From the NCBI RefSeq assembly GCF_021869535.1, contig NW_026262701.1, positions 7,951,501 through 8,015,500 on the forward strand: a DNA stretch of 64,000 nucleotides, written 5' to 3'. Below are positions 46,721-58,279 of this stretch, piece by piece. Position numbers and translations under genes: made by a program. A model generated the notes under the pieces. It had not been told where the DNA came from. It worked only from the letters and a program-made list of their open reading frames with translations, and searched no databases. The number at the start of each line of letters is the position of its first letter. Position 1 is the stretch's first letter. This DNA comes from Mytilus californianus (Eukaryota > Mollusca > Bivalvia > Mytilida > Mytilidae).

Positions 46721-46840
46721 TGACTCATACAGGGTGTGACCCTTTATAAGGAGATGACGTTACTTTTAGGCTGTGTCATCGGGCAATATCCGGTATGGAC
46801 TTCCGGTGACGTCACAAGTGGGCGGGGAATGCCTTATAAG
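46721..46840 (+). promoter_or_regulatory. Promoter-like block: AP-1, CRE, GC box, two TATA motifs
   Basis: Within 120 bp: TGACTCA (46721-46727), CTTTATAAGG (46742-46751), TGACGT (46755-46760), the palindromic CRE TGACGTCA (46807-46814), GGGCGGGG (46820-46827) and CTTATAAG (46833-46840). Composition is more GC-rich than the surroundings. Its place directly after the viral ORFs suggests a viral promoter, perhaps for a gene now lost. The role is inferred. Confidence 0.5.
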
Positions 46841-46959
46841 GGTCCCTCCTGTCCTCCTTGGGTTTTCGACTTGACTAAAACCAGTCACACTCTACTACTC
46901 AAATAGGAAAATGAAGGAAATATTAATGTGAATTAAAACTGGTGGAAATGCAACTAAAA

Positions 46960-48386
46960 GATATATTAATGCACTGTTTTGTCATGCTAACAGCATGGTT
47001 ACCGAAACATCTAAAAGGTAGTTAGTCACTCCGGTGGTCTTAAAATCAATCGGAGTGCGCAGTCTATTTTGTAGAAAAAAATCACTATAATTGTATTGTT
47101 TGGTTAATAATACACTATGTCTAACTTTCTAAACCAGCTAAATCTACCACTACGGACTGGATCTTGATACCTGGGAGATAGCAATTTAAACAAAAATATG
47201 CGAATCTTACAAAAATGTATCCTTTTAACTTTGTTTGGCATAATACGTTGTGCATCTAGTTTGCTAGATCACACAAGAAGGAATGTCAATATTAGCAATA
47301 TTACGAGTATCTTAATTTTATTTCTAAGTACAAAAGGAAAATATATTTCTGAACAAAGCTGTAAAATCAGTTTTGTAAAACTGTTTCCGTGTATGCCCTT
47401 TCAGATTAAGATTTGAACAATTAATTGAATTTATTTAACTCCACATCAAGTTGTGCATAATAATTGATTGATTGCCAGGCCTCTTCCGTTGGAATGTTGT
47501 GGATAGTTGTCTCATTGAAAATCATACCTCATGTGTTTTGATTGACAATGACAAAACTGTATAAATCCGTTCCAGACATAAACACAAGATTATGAAACTG
47601 GAAACAATGTTTTCATAAAACAAGTGATTATACCAAATTTCATAAATCTCCGATTAAGGTAGATTGGGTCTCTTCCTCCATCTTGAATTTTAAAATAGTA
47701 GATAACAATCGGCCTAGATCTTTAATGAAATGTGCAAAGTTCGAGAGTAGTATGTAATTCATGTGTAAGACTTTTCATGTTAATATAGAAAATAATGTAT
47801 TTTATCATATTTTACGGCAGTATTTTACAAAAAAATAGATTATTTTTGTTTGATTCATTTTGTTTGCCACATAAGGGGAGATAACTCAGATAAAGTAACT
47901 TTTATCATAGAATGTGTTGTGAATTTACCTATTTTATTATGTATCAAGAAAACGAGTCCGGTAACCCCATTTTGTCTTTTTCTTATTTGAAAGCATATAT
48001 TAGAGCTATTTTCTCATATTTCATCTTAAAATCTTATGCTGTAGTTTTCTTTTTATCACAAAAAAATGAGTTTTCCATGCAGAATTACACTATTATACAA
48101 AATCTGACAATATTACAACCCGTATCGTGTAAAAAGCCCGGTAACCAATACTGTTTATTACATTTTTGAAAAAAACATGATATAAACTATATTTTGACAA
48201 ATTATCAAAAAAATCTATGGATTTTATTAAGACGCCTCCCCTCCCCCACCCCCGATCTACCTTAGGTCAAATACGAACAAATGATATAGACTATTACTGA
48301 ATTTTCATACATTTATATGAAGAGATTATTTTTTTCAAACAAGAAAATATTAATCTATTGACTGATAATTGGTATTCCTCAGTTAA
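46960..48386. other. Intergenic, 3' flank of the lectin gene
   Basis: No gene recognised. A short common repeat piece lies near 47490-47530 (GATAGTTGTCTCATTGAAAATC). The region holds two pyrimidine-rich stretches near 48230-48260 (CTCCCCTCCCCCACCCCC). Confidence 0.4.
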
Positions 48387-48622
48387 TTATGAACGTGTAA
48401 CTGTATCGGATTCACATATGAAAGGGGCATTCACATTGCAATCCTCAACACCCCACTGATAGCTTTGATCTGGTATTACTCTAATACAGTTCTGTTGTTG
48501 CTCCACATTGGTAGGTTCTTCAGGAGACCAGTTAGTCCATTTGAGAGATACTCCTTCGCTTGTTGTAAATGTACCATTGTTTTCAAGATCTATACCATCC
48601 ATCCAAAACGGAGCTGGAATCA
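48387..48622 (-). CDS. TSP1/lectin gene exon 6: second half of the lectin domain and stop
   Basis: Encodes FWMDGIDLENNGTF, LKWTNWSPEEPTN, NCIRV and QWGVEDCNVNAPFIC, then ESDTVTRS and stop TAA (48387-48389). The WxxWxxxEPxN and FIC landmarks are typical of the fold; the EPT tripeptide makes mannose-type calcium binding uncertain. Confidence 0.94.
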
Positions 48623-51600
48623 CTGATAACAAATAAAAATGAATTTTAATTGTAAGTTTAAACTATTAAACAAATGTCTTCTACAGAAAGCTTGCATGTT
48701 GTTATTTCTAATATGCAAGCTGAATTAAGTCTGTCTATGTGAAAAATGTATCTTTTCCCCTTAAAACAGGTATTAGTTTATAATGTTAGTATCTATTTAA
48801 GTAAATATGAACAATCATTTTACATGTATTCATTATGTTATATTTTAGTCGTTTGATTACCTCTATCAAAGGTTCTATTAATGTATGTCGCAAGAGCATT
48901 CAATGTCAATTCACTGTCAATCAGAATCAATCGATGACCTGCACCTTTACAAGCAGTCAGTGCATTTTGCCAACTGCTTCTGACACTGTTGTATTTGAAG
49001 CACTTTCCTGATGCCAATGTAAATCCCTGGGGACAATTCACTAAAATGACAATCAAATAATATCAGTTTCTTTTATAAAATTACTAACTAAATAATGTCT
49101 ACTTTTCAATAAAACTACATTTGCATCCCTATAAGCTTTAATATTAACAACTATATAAAACATAAAACAAGTGTTTGATCTGAACTTTTTATGTTTCTCT
49201 TCTATTTCTAATATTTGTATTTATAAAAATAAGAAGATGTGGCATGATTGCTAATGAAACATCTCTCCACCAGAGATTAAATCACACAGAAGTCAACAAC
49301 CATGGGTCACCGTACGGATTTGTTCGTATATAAAGAAAAAAAAAATACTATAGAACCTGACTTTTGAATTTATTGTTGATGTGTTCTAGTTCTCAATATG
49401 CATGCTATATTTGACAATACATCTCTTGAATTTATTTCCTACAAACTTGTATCATCGATATGATTGATTGGCAATCAAAAGTTACCTAAAATATGGCAAA
49501 ATCCTCAATTACTCGAGAAATGTCTAAAATTATTACTCTGATAAAGCTTATGAATGACATGACGAAGTTTAAGAAATATTTTAAGATATTAAACGGTAAA
49601 TATTATTAAATCTAATTAGTTTTGAATACCTTGGCATTCGTCCAATATGCATGTTTGTTGTTCCAAGCTCTCTCCTTGACATCCACTGCTGGTCAAGTGT
49701 GGATTTGTACAGTTCCGTGTTCTAGTTTGATTCCCTTGTCCACATTCAACGCTACATTGAGACCAAATAGCCCATTCACTCCAGTTTCCGGTTACTCCTG
49801 ACAAAATAAATGAATATATATATCCTAAATTGAGGTAAATTATATGGCCTTCCAAATACTGTTTCGATTCCTAACATCACTGAAGAGACATTAATTGTCG
49901 AAATCCGGATATGGTGTACAAATTTTTTGCACCTTTTGTTTACGGTATACCATCTTTTCCGCAAGTTTATTGTTTCCTGTTTGGTATTAAATTAATAATT
50001 AAGATCCCTTTTGTTACAATTGTGATCCGTTTATTTGGCAATCGCCAATGGCAGTCAGCAGGGTTTAAGAACATTTGTTGTTCGACCTGTTAGTCAAATG
50101 CGTTTTGTTAAAATATACTTTTTCACTTTTTTGGTCTTTTGAAAAATGTTGTTTGTGCTTTTTTTAGACCTCTCTACCAAGAAATTTGTTTTACATGCAC
50201 ACGTATAAAAATTGCGGTTTTTATCCAACGCAATCATAGGTTTAAACGTTGTTTTCAATTTAGACTTGTATATATTTTTTTCACGAAGGGTGATGCTAGT
50301 TTATTGTTGCTGTTCTTGAGAAGCCCTGTATATGTACAAATTGTATGAATGTCTTCATACGAATGAAAAAAACAAATATGTTAGATGAGGCGAACAGTTG
50401 TTTCTATTGAAAGCCGATAGTCTGTTGAAAAATACAGCCACCAATGCAGTTCCCAACGTATGATTTATCCGTTTCTAAAACAAGATAATTGATTCTACTT
50501 TTAAGTTTATATTTAGGAATATTTGTGTAAATGATGTCGAAGTCAGATATATTCTTACTAATGTATGAAATTAGGGACGATGCAAGTTTGTTTTTGGAAA
50601 TGCGTTGAGTATATCAACAGATCATGGGGATTTTTCAGGAGCCACACCTGAATTTTACCGCCTTTTAAACGGTACATTATTTGTGGAAAAAAAGAGGCGA
50701 AAGATACTAAAGGGACATTCAAACTCATAAGTCGAAAATAAACTGACAACGTCATGGCTAAAAAAGTACAATTCCTGTGATAAGTCTAATTTGGTAGGTC
50801 ACATTCGGGGAAAAGGGGACGGGATTGTAGTTACAACAATTGAAACATATCCGTCGTCATCTGTGTCATCCATAACGGTCAACCAACTCGTGATGGCGTC
50901 CGGAAAATTTACGAAGGGATAATTTCAACTTAAGCACATGTAACTTTTGGTTTAATAACTAATTTGTGTGGTTGTAAGTAATTCAAGAAATGGTTTCGTT
51001 GGGCATCTTGGTTGACCCAACTAGTTGAGAATCCTGTAAAGTGACAAACAAAATAAAACCGACCTTCATATTGCATAGCCTTTAGTTTTCTATGAAGTGG
51101 TTTCTGGACATGTACGTCTCTCCGTTCTTTTTCGTTTTTTGCCATGTAGGTGTCAGGTTTTCTTTGACTTATGAATTTGAATGTCCCCTGGGTATCTTTA
51201 GCCTATTTGTTAACTGTCTCAACAATAAACAATATTTACTCTATTGGAAATAATTTTGTTATTATAACGGAACTATAAACTGTCACATAGCTAGCTAAAA
51301 AACATGTTTAACCCACCATATTTTCCCGTCTGTTGGTTGATATAGTCGAGCGTTTGATTTAGTCAGGCTTTATGGACTTCCACCTGATTGAATTTACCTT
51401 GAGGGTCGGTATTTTTGTTAATACTTTTCTATTATGATAGTCGTTATAGTACATGTTTGATTTTTTACTGAATTGTCAATACCTAATTCCTTCATCAAGT
51501 TGTTTATACACTGTACAATTAGATGTAAACACAAAAAGTGTATTGTGTGCGGCCTTACAACATACAATTGTCATTGAGGTTAGATAGATGTAAAGCCTCA

Positions 51601-54600
51601 TTTATTGCTTATGTGAAGATGTTGCATATGTGTTAACCGATCTGGTTTTGTTATTTATAATCTTTTTAAACGAAACCACTCCTTTATTTAACCCATTCGA
51701 GAATATTTCCGTCTCATTTTTTTTATTGTCTTGTATAATCCTCGGAGGAGTCCAGTTTAGTTTTAAAATTCTGTTGATAATTTATGGAATTAAGCTCACG
51801 ATAAATCAATTCGTATACAGGTTTTGTTGAAAATTGTATGCAAGACATGAGTGGCAAAAAGATTCTAAATGAGAGGGGGAATTCCATACGTGGAATCAGG
51901 AGGTTGTCAAAGCCAAGATTCTGAAGCAAGTCCTATAGTTGCAAATGGTGTCGTATGTTAGAATAAGAAATTATTGAAACGGACTGATCTTTATGATTTG
52001 ATTTTTTTTCCAAAATATTAAACTTAAACGTAAACGAATGAATTCATAAGGATATATCAAAATAATAAAATTAAAAATATAGGAAAGCACTCAAGCAATT
52101 AAACGCCCACCAAAACAACTTCCTTGACAAGGTACGTCTTCTTGAGTCCAACGTTCACAGTCAGCACCACCTTGATGTGGAATAGGTTCTATACATGTTC
52201 TTCTCCTTGATGTGTTGCCTGCATTTCCGCAGTCGGCGCTGCAGTCACTCCATTCAGCCCAAACTGTCCACCCATCACCAACTGGAAAATAATTGGAAAT
52301 AAACACATCGATGTGTTCTAGACTAACTGCTGTAATTTTCTTTTTTAATTCAACGTCAAATATATATATCCTATATACAGGACAATATTATTCATACAAT
52401 TTTGGTGGTGTTTGTGTTGCTCAGTCTTTAGTTTTCTATGTTGTGTTTTGGTGGGGTTCGTGTTGCTCAGTCTTTAGTTTTCTATGTTGTGTTTTGGTGG
52501 GGTTCGTGTTGCTCAGTCTTTAGTTTTCTATGTTGTATTTTGGTGTGGTTCGTGTCGCTCAGTCTTTAGTTTTCTATGTTGTGTTTTGGTGGGGTTCGTG
52601 TTGCTCAGTCTTTAGTTTTCTATGTTGTGTTTTGGTGGGGTTTGTGTTGCTCAGTCTTTAGTTTTCTATGTTGTGTTTTGGTGGTGTTCGTGTTGCTCAG
52701 TCTTTAGTTTTCTATGTTGTATTTTGGTGTGGTTCGTGTCGCTCAGTCTTTAGTTTTCTATGTTGTATTTTGGTGTGGTTCGTGTCGCTCAGTCTTTAGT
52801 TTTCTGTGTTGTGTTTTGGTGGTGTTCGTGTTGCTCAGTCTTTAGTTTTCTATGTTGTGTTTTGGTGGGGTTCGTGTTGCTCAGTCTTTAGTTTTCTATG
52901 TTGTGTTTTGGTGGTGTTCGTGTTGCTCAATCTTTAGTTTTCTATGTTGTGTTTTGGTGGTGTTCGTGTTGCTCAGTCTTTAGTTTTCTATGTTGTGTTT
53001 TGGTGGGGTTCGTGTCGCTCAGTCTTTAGTTTTTAATGTTGTGTTTTGGTGGTGTTCGTGTTGCTCAGTCTTTAGTTTTCTATGTTGTGTTTTGGTGGGG
53101 TTCGTGTCGCTCAGTCTTTAGTTTTTTATGTTGTGTTTTGGTGGTGTTCGTGTTGCTCAGTCTTTAGTTTTCTATGTTGTGTTTTGGTGGGGTTCGTGTC
53201 GCTCAGTCTTTAGTTTTTTATGTTGTGTTTTGGTGGTGTTCGTGTTGCTCAGTCTTTAGTTTTCTATGTTGTGTTTTGATGGGGTTCGTGATGCTCAGTC
53301 TTTAGTTTTCTATGTTGTGTTTTGGTGGGGTTCGTGTTGCTCAGTCTTTAGTTTTCTATGTTGTGTTTTGGTGGGGTTCGTGATGCTCAGTCTTTAGTTT
53401 TCTATGTTGTGTTTTGTAAACTGTTATTTGTCACTCTGTCTTTTTATTTTTTAACCATAGCGTTGTCAGTTTATTTTCGACTTATGAGTTTGAATGTCCC
53501 TTTGGTATCTTTCGCCTCTCTTTGTTAATTCTGGTCACAACAAGGACAGATTGTGACCTTGACCCATGGTATAGACACTTCTCTATGTTGACCACTAGAT
53601 GTCTTCTCTGGTTTTGGGGTCATTGTTATTAATTTGCAATCCCAATATCTAATCTTATTCATATACGTTCGTCTTTAAATTAAATTGTACTATTTATAAA
53701 TACTTAAATATTTGATGAAATATTAAAATAAAATAGTTTGACATTTTGTTTTGTAAGAAATGTATTTCGATATATCATTAATATATTAGTTATTATACAT
53801 GTATGACTGTAATATCCATTTATGTCGTTTTCAGTTGCCAGGATAACTATGATAAACCATTTTTTGTTTCACATGAGGTTCGTGTGCAATACAAAACTAG
53901 AAATACACAAAAACGAAATCTCAATGTCGCAAGCTGTAGCATATTGTAGATGAAGATAAAAAGGATTTTTTAGATCAACATATGATTATATAATTTTGGA
54001 TGACTTTATTTGATGAAAATTTTGTCAATAAAGGCCATTCCTGGTCTTTGAGATGGTTTATCTTACTCAATATAAAGTTTGCTGTGAATTTTTTTGTCTT
54101 TTTTTTTTCATTTTGTCATAATATTGTCTTTCTTTGATTTACATTCTTTATATAGGTATCGTTTACCCTTTCATGTTTAAATTCGAGGATACAGCCTTTA
54201 ATAACCATTTAATATGCGTGTGTATCAAAAAGGTTTAGGGAATACCTTCATCTTACTTTTAATAGTAAGTACTGATGAAAAAGATAACAATGCAGTAGAA
54301 CACTTATACATAAAAGTCAGATATTGGATGCGGAAACAAGTTTTTGAAACACATTTAAAAATCCCTTCTACCTTAAGTGAGGTTATTGTATAAATGTTGA
54401 TTATGATAATTGACTGGGACTTCAGGCAATCTCTCTAATCGCTCATACATGTAAATGAAAAATGCTAAGTAAAACAAAAAAGAACTGCTTATGTTGAAAC
54501 ATTAGAGGAACTGATGTTGAAAATTTGAAAAAGTTGTACGGCGTTCTCGACCTAGCGATATGTTTGAAATTATGCTGAACATAACCAACACCATGTAAGA

Positions 54601-57600
54601 GTTACCATAAATCTGCATGACCAAAAATGGGAGTAAAAAACTACTTGTCCAACATAAAAAGAGCCTGTGTCGCTTACCTACATCTGCTACAAAGGAACAC
54701 TTTTTCTATAAAGAGTTATCTGACTATTTCAGTGATGTTGATGTATCTCTTGCTGATCATTTTTGCTATTTAATGTTTTTTTTTATCTATCTTGTAGTAT
54801 GCAAAAATACAAAATATTGGGAAAAATCGTCATTAAAGGGCAATAACTGCAATAAGAAGTCGTTTGACATTTTTATGTTGATAAACAGAAGCTAAATCTC
54901 ATCATTCTGAACATTTTAGGCTCGTCAGATCTTATCTAGATTTAGCGGTTTTCAAGATCAAAGAAAAAAAATGCATTTTACTCTTATCTTCTTTTTTTAA
55001 CTATGTCGGCCATGTATGTCGGCAGGCGGGGATATACGTTTGTTAAACTAGATACCCCAATGATGAATGTGGCCAAGTTTGGTTAAGTTTGGCTGAGTAG
55101 TTTTAGATGAGATGATCTTTGTTATAGTTAACAGACTACGTACGACGACGGACACCAAGTGATGGCAAAAACCCACTTTGCCCTTTGAGACAGGTGAGCT
55201 AAAGAGGTATTAAGAATCTGGTTTAACTTGTTTTTCAATGTTTTTGTCCGTTTATGATAGAACATCTTTGCTATCTCTGTGAGAAAACAAAATATTTCTA
55301 TTTACCCAAAGATTAAAGCCCTTTAAAATGAAACTGTTTCTGCGTTGAAAAAGTTAATAACAGAATATATGTGAAATGCATTATGAAATAATAGTATTAA
55401 GCAAATTTAGATAAGAACATTGAAAACAAATAAGTACAGATAAAACAAGAAATCCAAATATTTCTTTTTGTATTTTTAAGACCTAAAATTATATGTCTTG
55501 TTTTATGGGTGTCTGACACAAATTTCGGATATGTCAGTGGACTTCGTGTCTAATATATATCTTGTCGTAGTTTCATCATGATCAAAATGATAAAAACAAA
55601 TATTTCCAATGATTCATGTTCAATATTAAAACTATATATGTGTACATCTGCTAGTTTATTGTGTTGTTTTTCTGCTGCTGTTCACGAGGGTAATGTGACG
55701 AGGTGATGTTCGAAATAATTATGTAACTGAAAAATCTTGGTAATTTACATAACTGTAGAAATTACTTATTTGTACAATTTTGAAGTAAAGTGGTTAATGA
55801 AGTTTTAAAGTTTACGAAAGTAAACAAGAAGCTAATGAAATACGAGCTAACTAAGAAACGTAGAGATAGTCACTAGCTATTCCAGACCGATAGTAAAAAC
55901 GACCTATACAATTATCATTGATATATCAAGAAAAACAGTTTTCAATAGTATGTCGTAAAATATTTGAAGGTGCCCTAACGATATATTAAAAAGTGTACTA
56001 TTAGTTACATAGTGTGCTAGTGACCTAATGCGATATATATATGGAGTCAGTAAATTCCATATGGGATGAGAGCGAAGCTCGAATCCCCATATGGAATTTA
56101 CTGACCCCATATATAGCTCGAATCCCCATATGGAATTTACTGATCCCATATATATCGTATTAGGTCACTAGCACACTGTGTAACGAATTTATCTTACCGA
56201 CTATCTTAACATGTGGTATTTAGACTAGTGGCATATCAAAGTGATCAAGTCTTCAATACTTAGTATTAAGAACCTACTTCAATTGGTCTATACAAAAACA
56301 AATGCCAACAATAACAACTTGTTAGCTTTAAATGTGTTTTATGAATTTATTTCAATCGTTCATCATCAATGTATTCGTCTATTGAAACCTTTCAGATTTT
56401 TCCTCAACATCGTGTTGTTTTTAAAAAGGGACGAAACACCACTACTAACCGTGTATTGAAATAAGCCCCGCCTACTAACCTAATATGAAGTATACACGGT
56501 CTCCACGCGGTTGCTTTTAACCTATCATATTCCTAGAAATGTATAGGAGGTAAGATAAACAGAAATAATTACCAGAACACAATACAGCTCCTGTACATGT
56601 TTGATATTCTTCGTACTCTCCAATACAGTTAGCGCCACCACCTGTCGGAGAAGGATTAGTACATGTCCGGAATCTGGTCTTCATTTGCTCAGTGGTTTCA
56701 CATGTTTGTGTACAGTTACCCCAACTTCCCCATTGAGACCATTCACCGTCCACTAAAATCAAAAGTGTCAATAGTTAATCATTGTATTCAAGTATGTATC
56801 AGGTATATCATATGAACCAGCCGCAAACGATCAAGTTCGACTCGTCAGGTTTCATTCAAGTTGTAAGTTTCTTGTTTAAAGTTATAAATATTCCCCTGAC
56901 GTTTGAAGCGTTTAGTTCTATTTATCAAACTCACCTAGTCGTAAAATATTCATACTTTACGAGCATTTTTTCTTCAGGTAAAACACACATTTAAGTTTTA
57001 TAGTAAGCAAAAAAGTATCGCATTTAGAAGCAAGCAAGAAAGACTCTTTGGAAAAGCTTCAAATATATCAACCATACAGTATCCAAATTTTATGGAACAT
57101 GCATGTATGGAAATATAAGAAAGAAAAGAAGTTAGCAGTATCCTTATACTTCACTTTCCGCTAGATAGATGATGTTCTCTCACTAAATAATTCAAAATTT
57201 GGTGACTATGTATGTTGAATGTATCTATCCCATCGAACTTGAGATAAAGAATACAGTTAAGTCAGTCTCATATCTTAACTTACATCAATGGGGGTCGGTT
57301 AAAAACAAAACTTTACGACAAAAGAGATGATTTCAGCTTCCCATTTGTAAACTTTCCATATGTAGCAATTTTCCAGCATCGCGTGCGTACGGAGTATATA
57401 TCTCCCAGTTGATACGATTTTCCACGGCTTTTATTTCCTATCATTATTTCCTTGATGGAGGGTTGCTGCTCACAAGGAAGCTATTAAATCAAGAGTTCCA
57501 AGTGGTGAAGTTGAAATCATCGCTTCGTAAATTTTACAGACGCCACCATGATCTTCTTACCCTTCCGGAGCACCTTAGATAATCCCCCAGTTTTTGGTGG

Positions 57601-58279
57601 GGTTCGTGTTGATCAGTCTTTAGTTTTCTATGTTTTGTTTTGTGTACTGTTGTTTGTCTTTTTTCTTTTTTTGCAATGGCGTTGTCAGTTTATTTTCGAC
57701 TTATGAGTTTGAATGTCCCTTTGGTATCTTGTGCCTTTCTTTTATATAAATTATCAAAATATTATTGAAATTATATTGTATGGGTAAAATTAACTAACAT
57801 TGACAAATTCTATCCCAAGAGAGACATACTATATTGCACGTGCTTTCAAGTGCATTTGACATTCTCGACCTCAAATATCTCTGTTTTTGCATATTTAGAT
57901 TATGAAAATGACTATAACTCTATGTTTACTTAATGAAAATCGTAATTTTCTACGATTCTGCAATTCATACAAATTCCGGGGAAATATTGCACTTTTTTTC
58001 AAATCTAAGAATTTTTCTACAAGGAATGTGACGTTTGTTCAACAGTTAAAAATAGTATTGAAGAAACATACAGTATATATACTGTATGCTTCATAAGTAC
58101 AAACCTGGAGGAATACACCTGTCTTCCGCTCTTGATATCAAATAAGCATAGGCAACTACGCACACCGTTAAACTTCCAATAGATAACCCGCAGAAAAATG
58201 CAAAAAATGAACAAAATCTGTTCTTTGGTGGTTTAGTTATAACTTGGATGTGATGAGGAACGACTTTCTTCGATGGCAT
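48387..58279 (-). CDS. Type II membrane protein: three TSP1 repeats and a C-type lectin domain
   Basis: Six exons, 58105-58279, 56573-56752, 52111-52281, 49630-49797, 48861-49040 and 48387-48622, total 1110 bp: 369 residues plus TAA. All introns are phase 1 with GT-AG ends. Residues 1-21 are a basic cytoplasmic tail (MPSKKVVPHH start), about 22-48 a membrane helix without a cleavage signal, 59-118, 119-175 and 176-231 are thrombospondin type 1 repeats with WxxW and six cysteines, and 232-369 a C-type lectin fold. The topology places TSP1 and lectin outside the cell, so adhesion or pattern recognition is likely. The calcium/sugar motifs are non-canonical (EPT, not EPN or QPD; WGVEDC, not WND). 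The exon order, phases and length fit a complete gene. Confidence 0.92.
48861..49040 (-). CDS. TSP1/lectin gene exon 5: first half of the lectin domain
   Basis: Encodes NCPQGFTLASGKCFKYNS, then SSWQNALTACKGAGHRLILI and DSELTLNALATYINR. This is the long-form lectin start (extra Cys pair) with the WxxAxxxC helix and the LxxIDSE strand. Bounded by CATTTTAG and GTAATC. Confidence 0.94.
49212..49330. repeat. Short dispersed repeat, SINE-like
   Basis: AAGATGTGGCATGATTGCTA followed by ACATCTCTCCACCAGAG and ACAGAAGTCAACAACCATGG resembles a common bivalve short repeat. It lies in the intron before the lectin exons. Confidence 0.35.
49630..49797 (-). CDS. TSP1/lectin gene exon 4: TSP1 repeat 3
   Basis: Encodes GNWSEWAIWSQCSVECGQG, then TRNCTNPHLTSSGC and QQTCILDEC. 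Bounded by TTTTGTCAG and GTATTC. Confidence 0.93.
49873..49918 (+). ncRNA. Hammerhead ribozyme, type I, in a Penelope-like terminal fragment
   Basis: Core CACTGAAGA, stem II GACA...TGTC, GAAA, then a short TCCGGA stem III and cleavage triplet ATA. Stem I pairs AACATCA with TGGTGT. All invariant bases (CUGANGA, GAAA, UH) are present. It lies antisense in an intron of the TSP1/lectin gene, followed to about 50460 by sequence I associate with Penelope-like element termini. Confidence 0.7.
50693..50925 (-). repeat. Dispersed repeat copy (family A), internally deleted
   Basis: CAAACTCATAAGTCGAAAAT at 50719 is the reverse complement of the end shared by 53480, 57700 and 60975. It continues into CCGTCGTCATCTGTG and CGGTCAACCAACTCGTGATG. 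The CACGAACCCC segment is missing. It provides the uninterrupted reference for the MITE at 22605-22911. Confidence 0.55.
50926..52110. other. Intronic stretch, no gene
   Basis: AT-rich intron of the TSP1/lectin gene between repeats 2 and 3. No extra TSP1 exon pattern (WxxW with cysteines) was found on either strand. Confidence 0.4.
52111..52281 (-). CDS. TSP1/lectin gene exon 3: TSP1 repeat 2
   Basis: Encodes DGWTVWAEWSDCSADCG, then RRRTCIEPIPHQGGADC and ending VPCQGSC. Bounded by TTTTCCAG and GTGGGC. Confidence 0.93.
52400..53417 (+). repeat. 46-bp minisatellite, 22 copies, inside dispersed repeat family A
   Basis: Units of GGTGGGGTTCGTGTTGCTCA, GTCTTTAGTTTTCTATG and TTGTGTTTT. The GCTCAG landmark recurs every 46 bp from 52419 to 53385. 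The same segment occurs once in the family A copies near 57596 and 60855. The right flank (53418-53526) is the normal continuation of family A, so the array grew inside that element. It is in the intron between TSP1 repeats 1 and 2. Confidence 0.95.
53530..54650. other. Intronic stretch, no gene
   Basis: AT-rich with no recognised element. A scan for further TSP1 exons was negative. Confidence 0.35.
54655..55201 (-). repeat. Dispersed repeat copy (family B)
   Basis: Starts AAAGAGCCTGTGTCGCTTAC and ends GAGACAGGTGAGCTAAAGAG, with GGCAATAACTGC, GACGACGGACACCAAGTGAT and ACCCACTTTGCCCTTTG inside. Its ends are the reverse complement of those of the family member at 30421-32090. Confidence 0.65.
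56004..56185. mobile_element. Palindromic (foldback) MITE
   Basis: Left arm GTGTGCTAGTGACCTAATGC, right arm GTATTAGGTCACTAGCACAC. The inner parts also pair (ATATGGAGTCAGTAAATTCC with GGAATTTACTGATCCCATAT). The centre holds a direct duplication of AGCTCGAATCCCCATATGG. The whole 180 bp can fold into one hairpin. It lies in the intron between TSP1 repeats 1 and 2. Confidence 0.8.
56573..56752 (-). CDS. TSP1/lectin gene exon 2: TSP1 repeat 1
   Basis: Encodes DGEWSQWGSWGNCTQTC, then RFRTCTNPSPTGGGANC and ending TGAVLC: six cysteines with the W-x-x-W start. Bounded by GATTTTAG and GTAATT. Confidence 0.93.
57286..57755 (+). repeat. Dispersed repeat copy (family A)
   Basis: Contains GATGATTTCAGCTTCCCATT, TATTTCCTTGATGGAGGGTT, CCTTCCGGAGCACCTTAGAT, then one GGTGGGGTTCGTGTTGATCA unit and ends TTTGAATGTCCCTTTGGTAT. 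Same order as at 60580-61020. It lies in the first intron of the TSP1/lectin gene. Confidence 0.7.
58068..58089. repeat. Perfect 22-bp palindrome
   Basis: CATACAGTAT followed by ATATACTGTATG reads the same on both strands. It lies just past the donor of exon 1 of the TSP1/lectin gene. Confidence 0.8.
58105..58279 (-). CDS. TSP1/lectin gene exon 1: cytoplasmic tail and signal anchor
   Basis: Starts at ATG 58277-58279. It encodes a basic N terminus with KPPKNR followed by FCSFFAFFCGLSIGSLTVCV and VAYAYLI, then AEDRCIPP. The donor is GTTTGT after CCTCCAG. Positive charge before the helix supports type II orientation. Confidence 0.85.
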
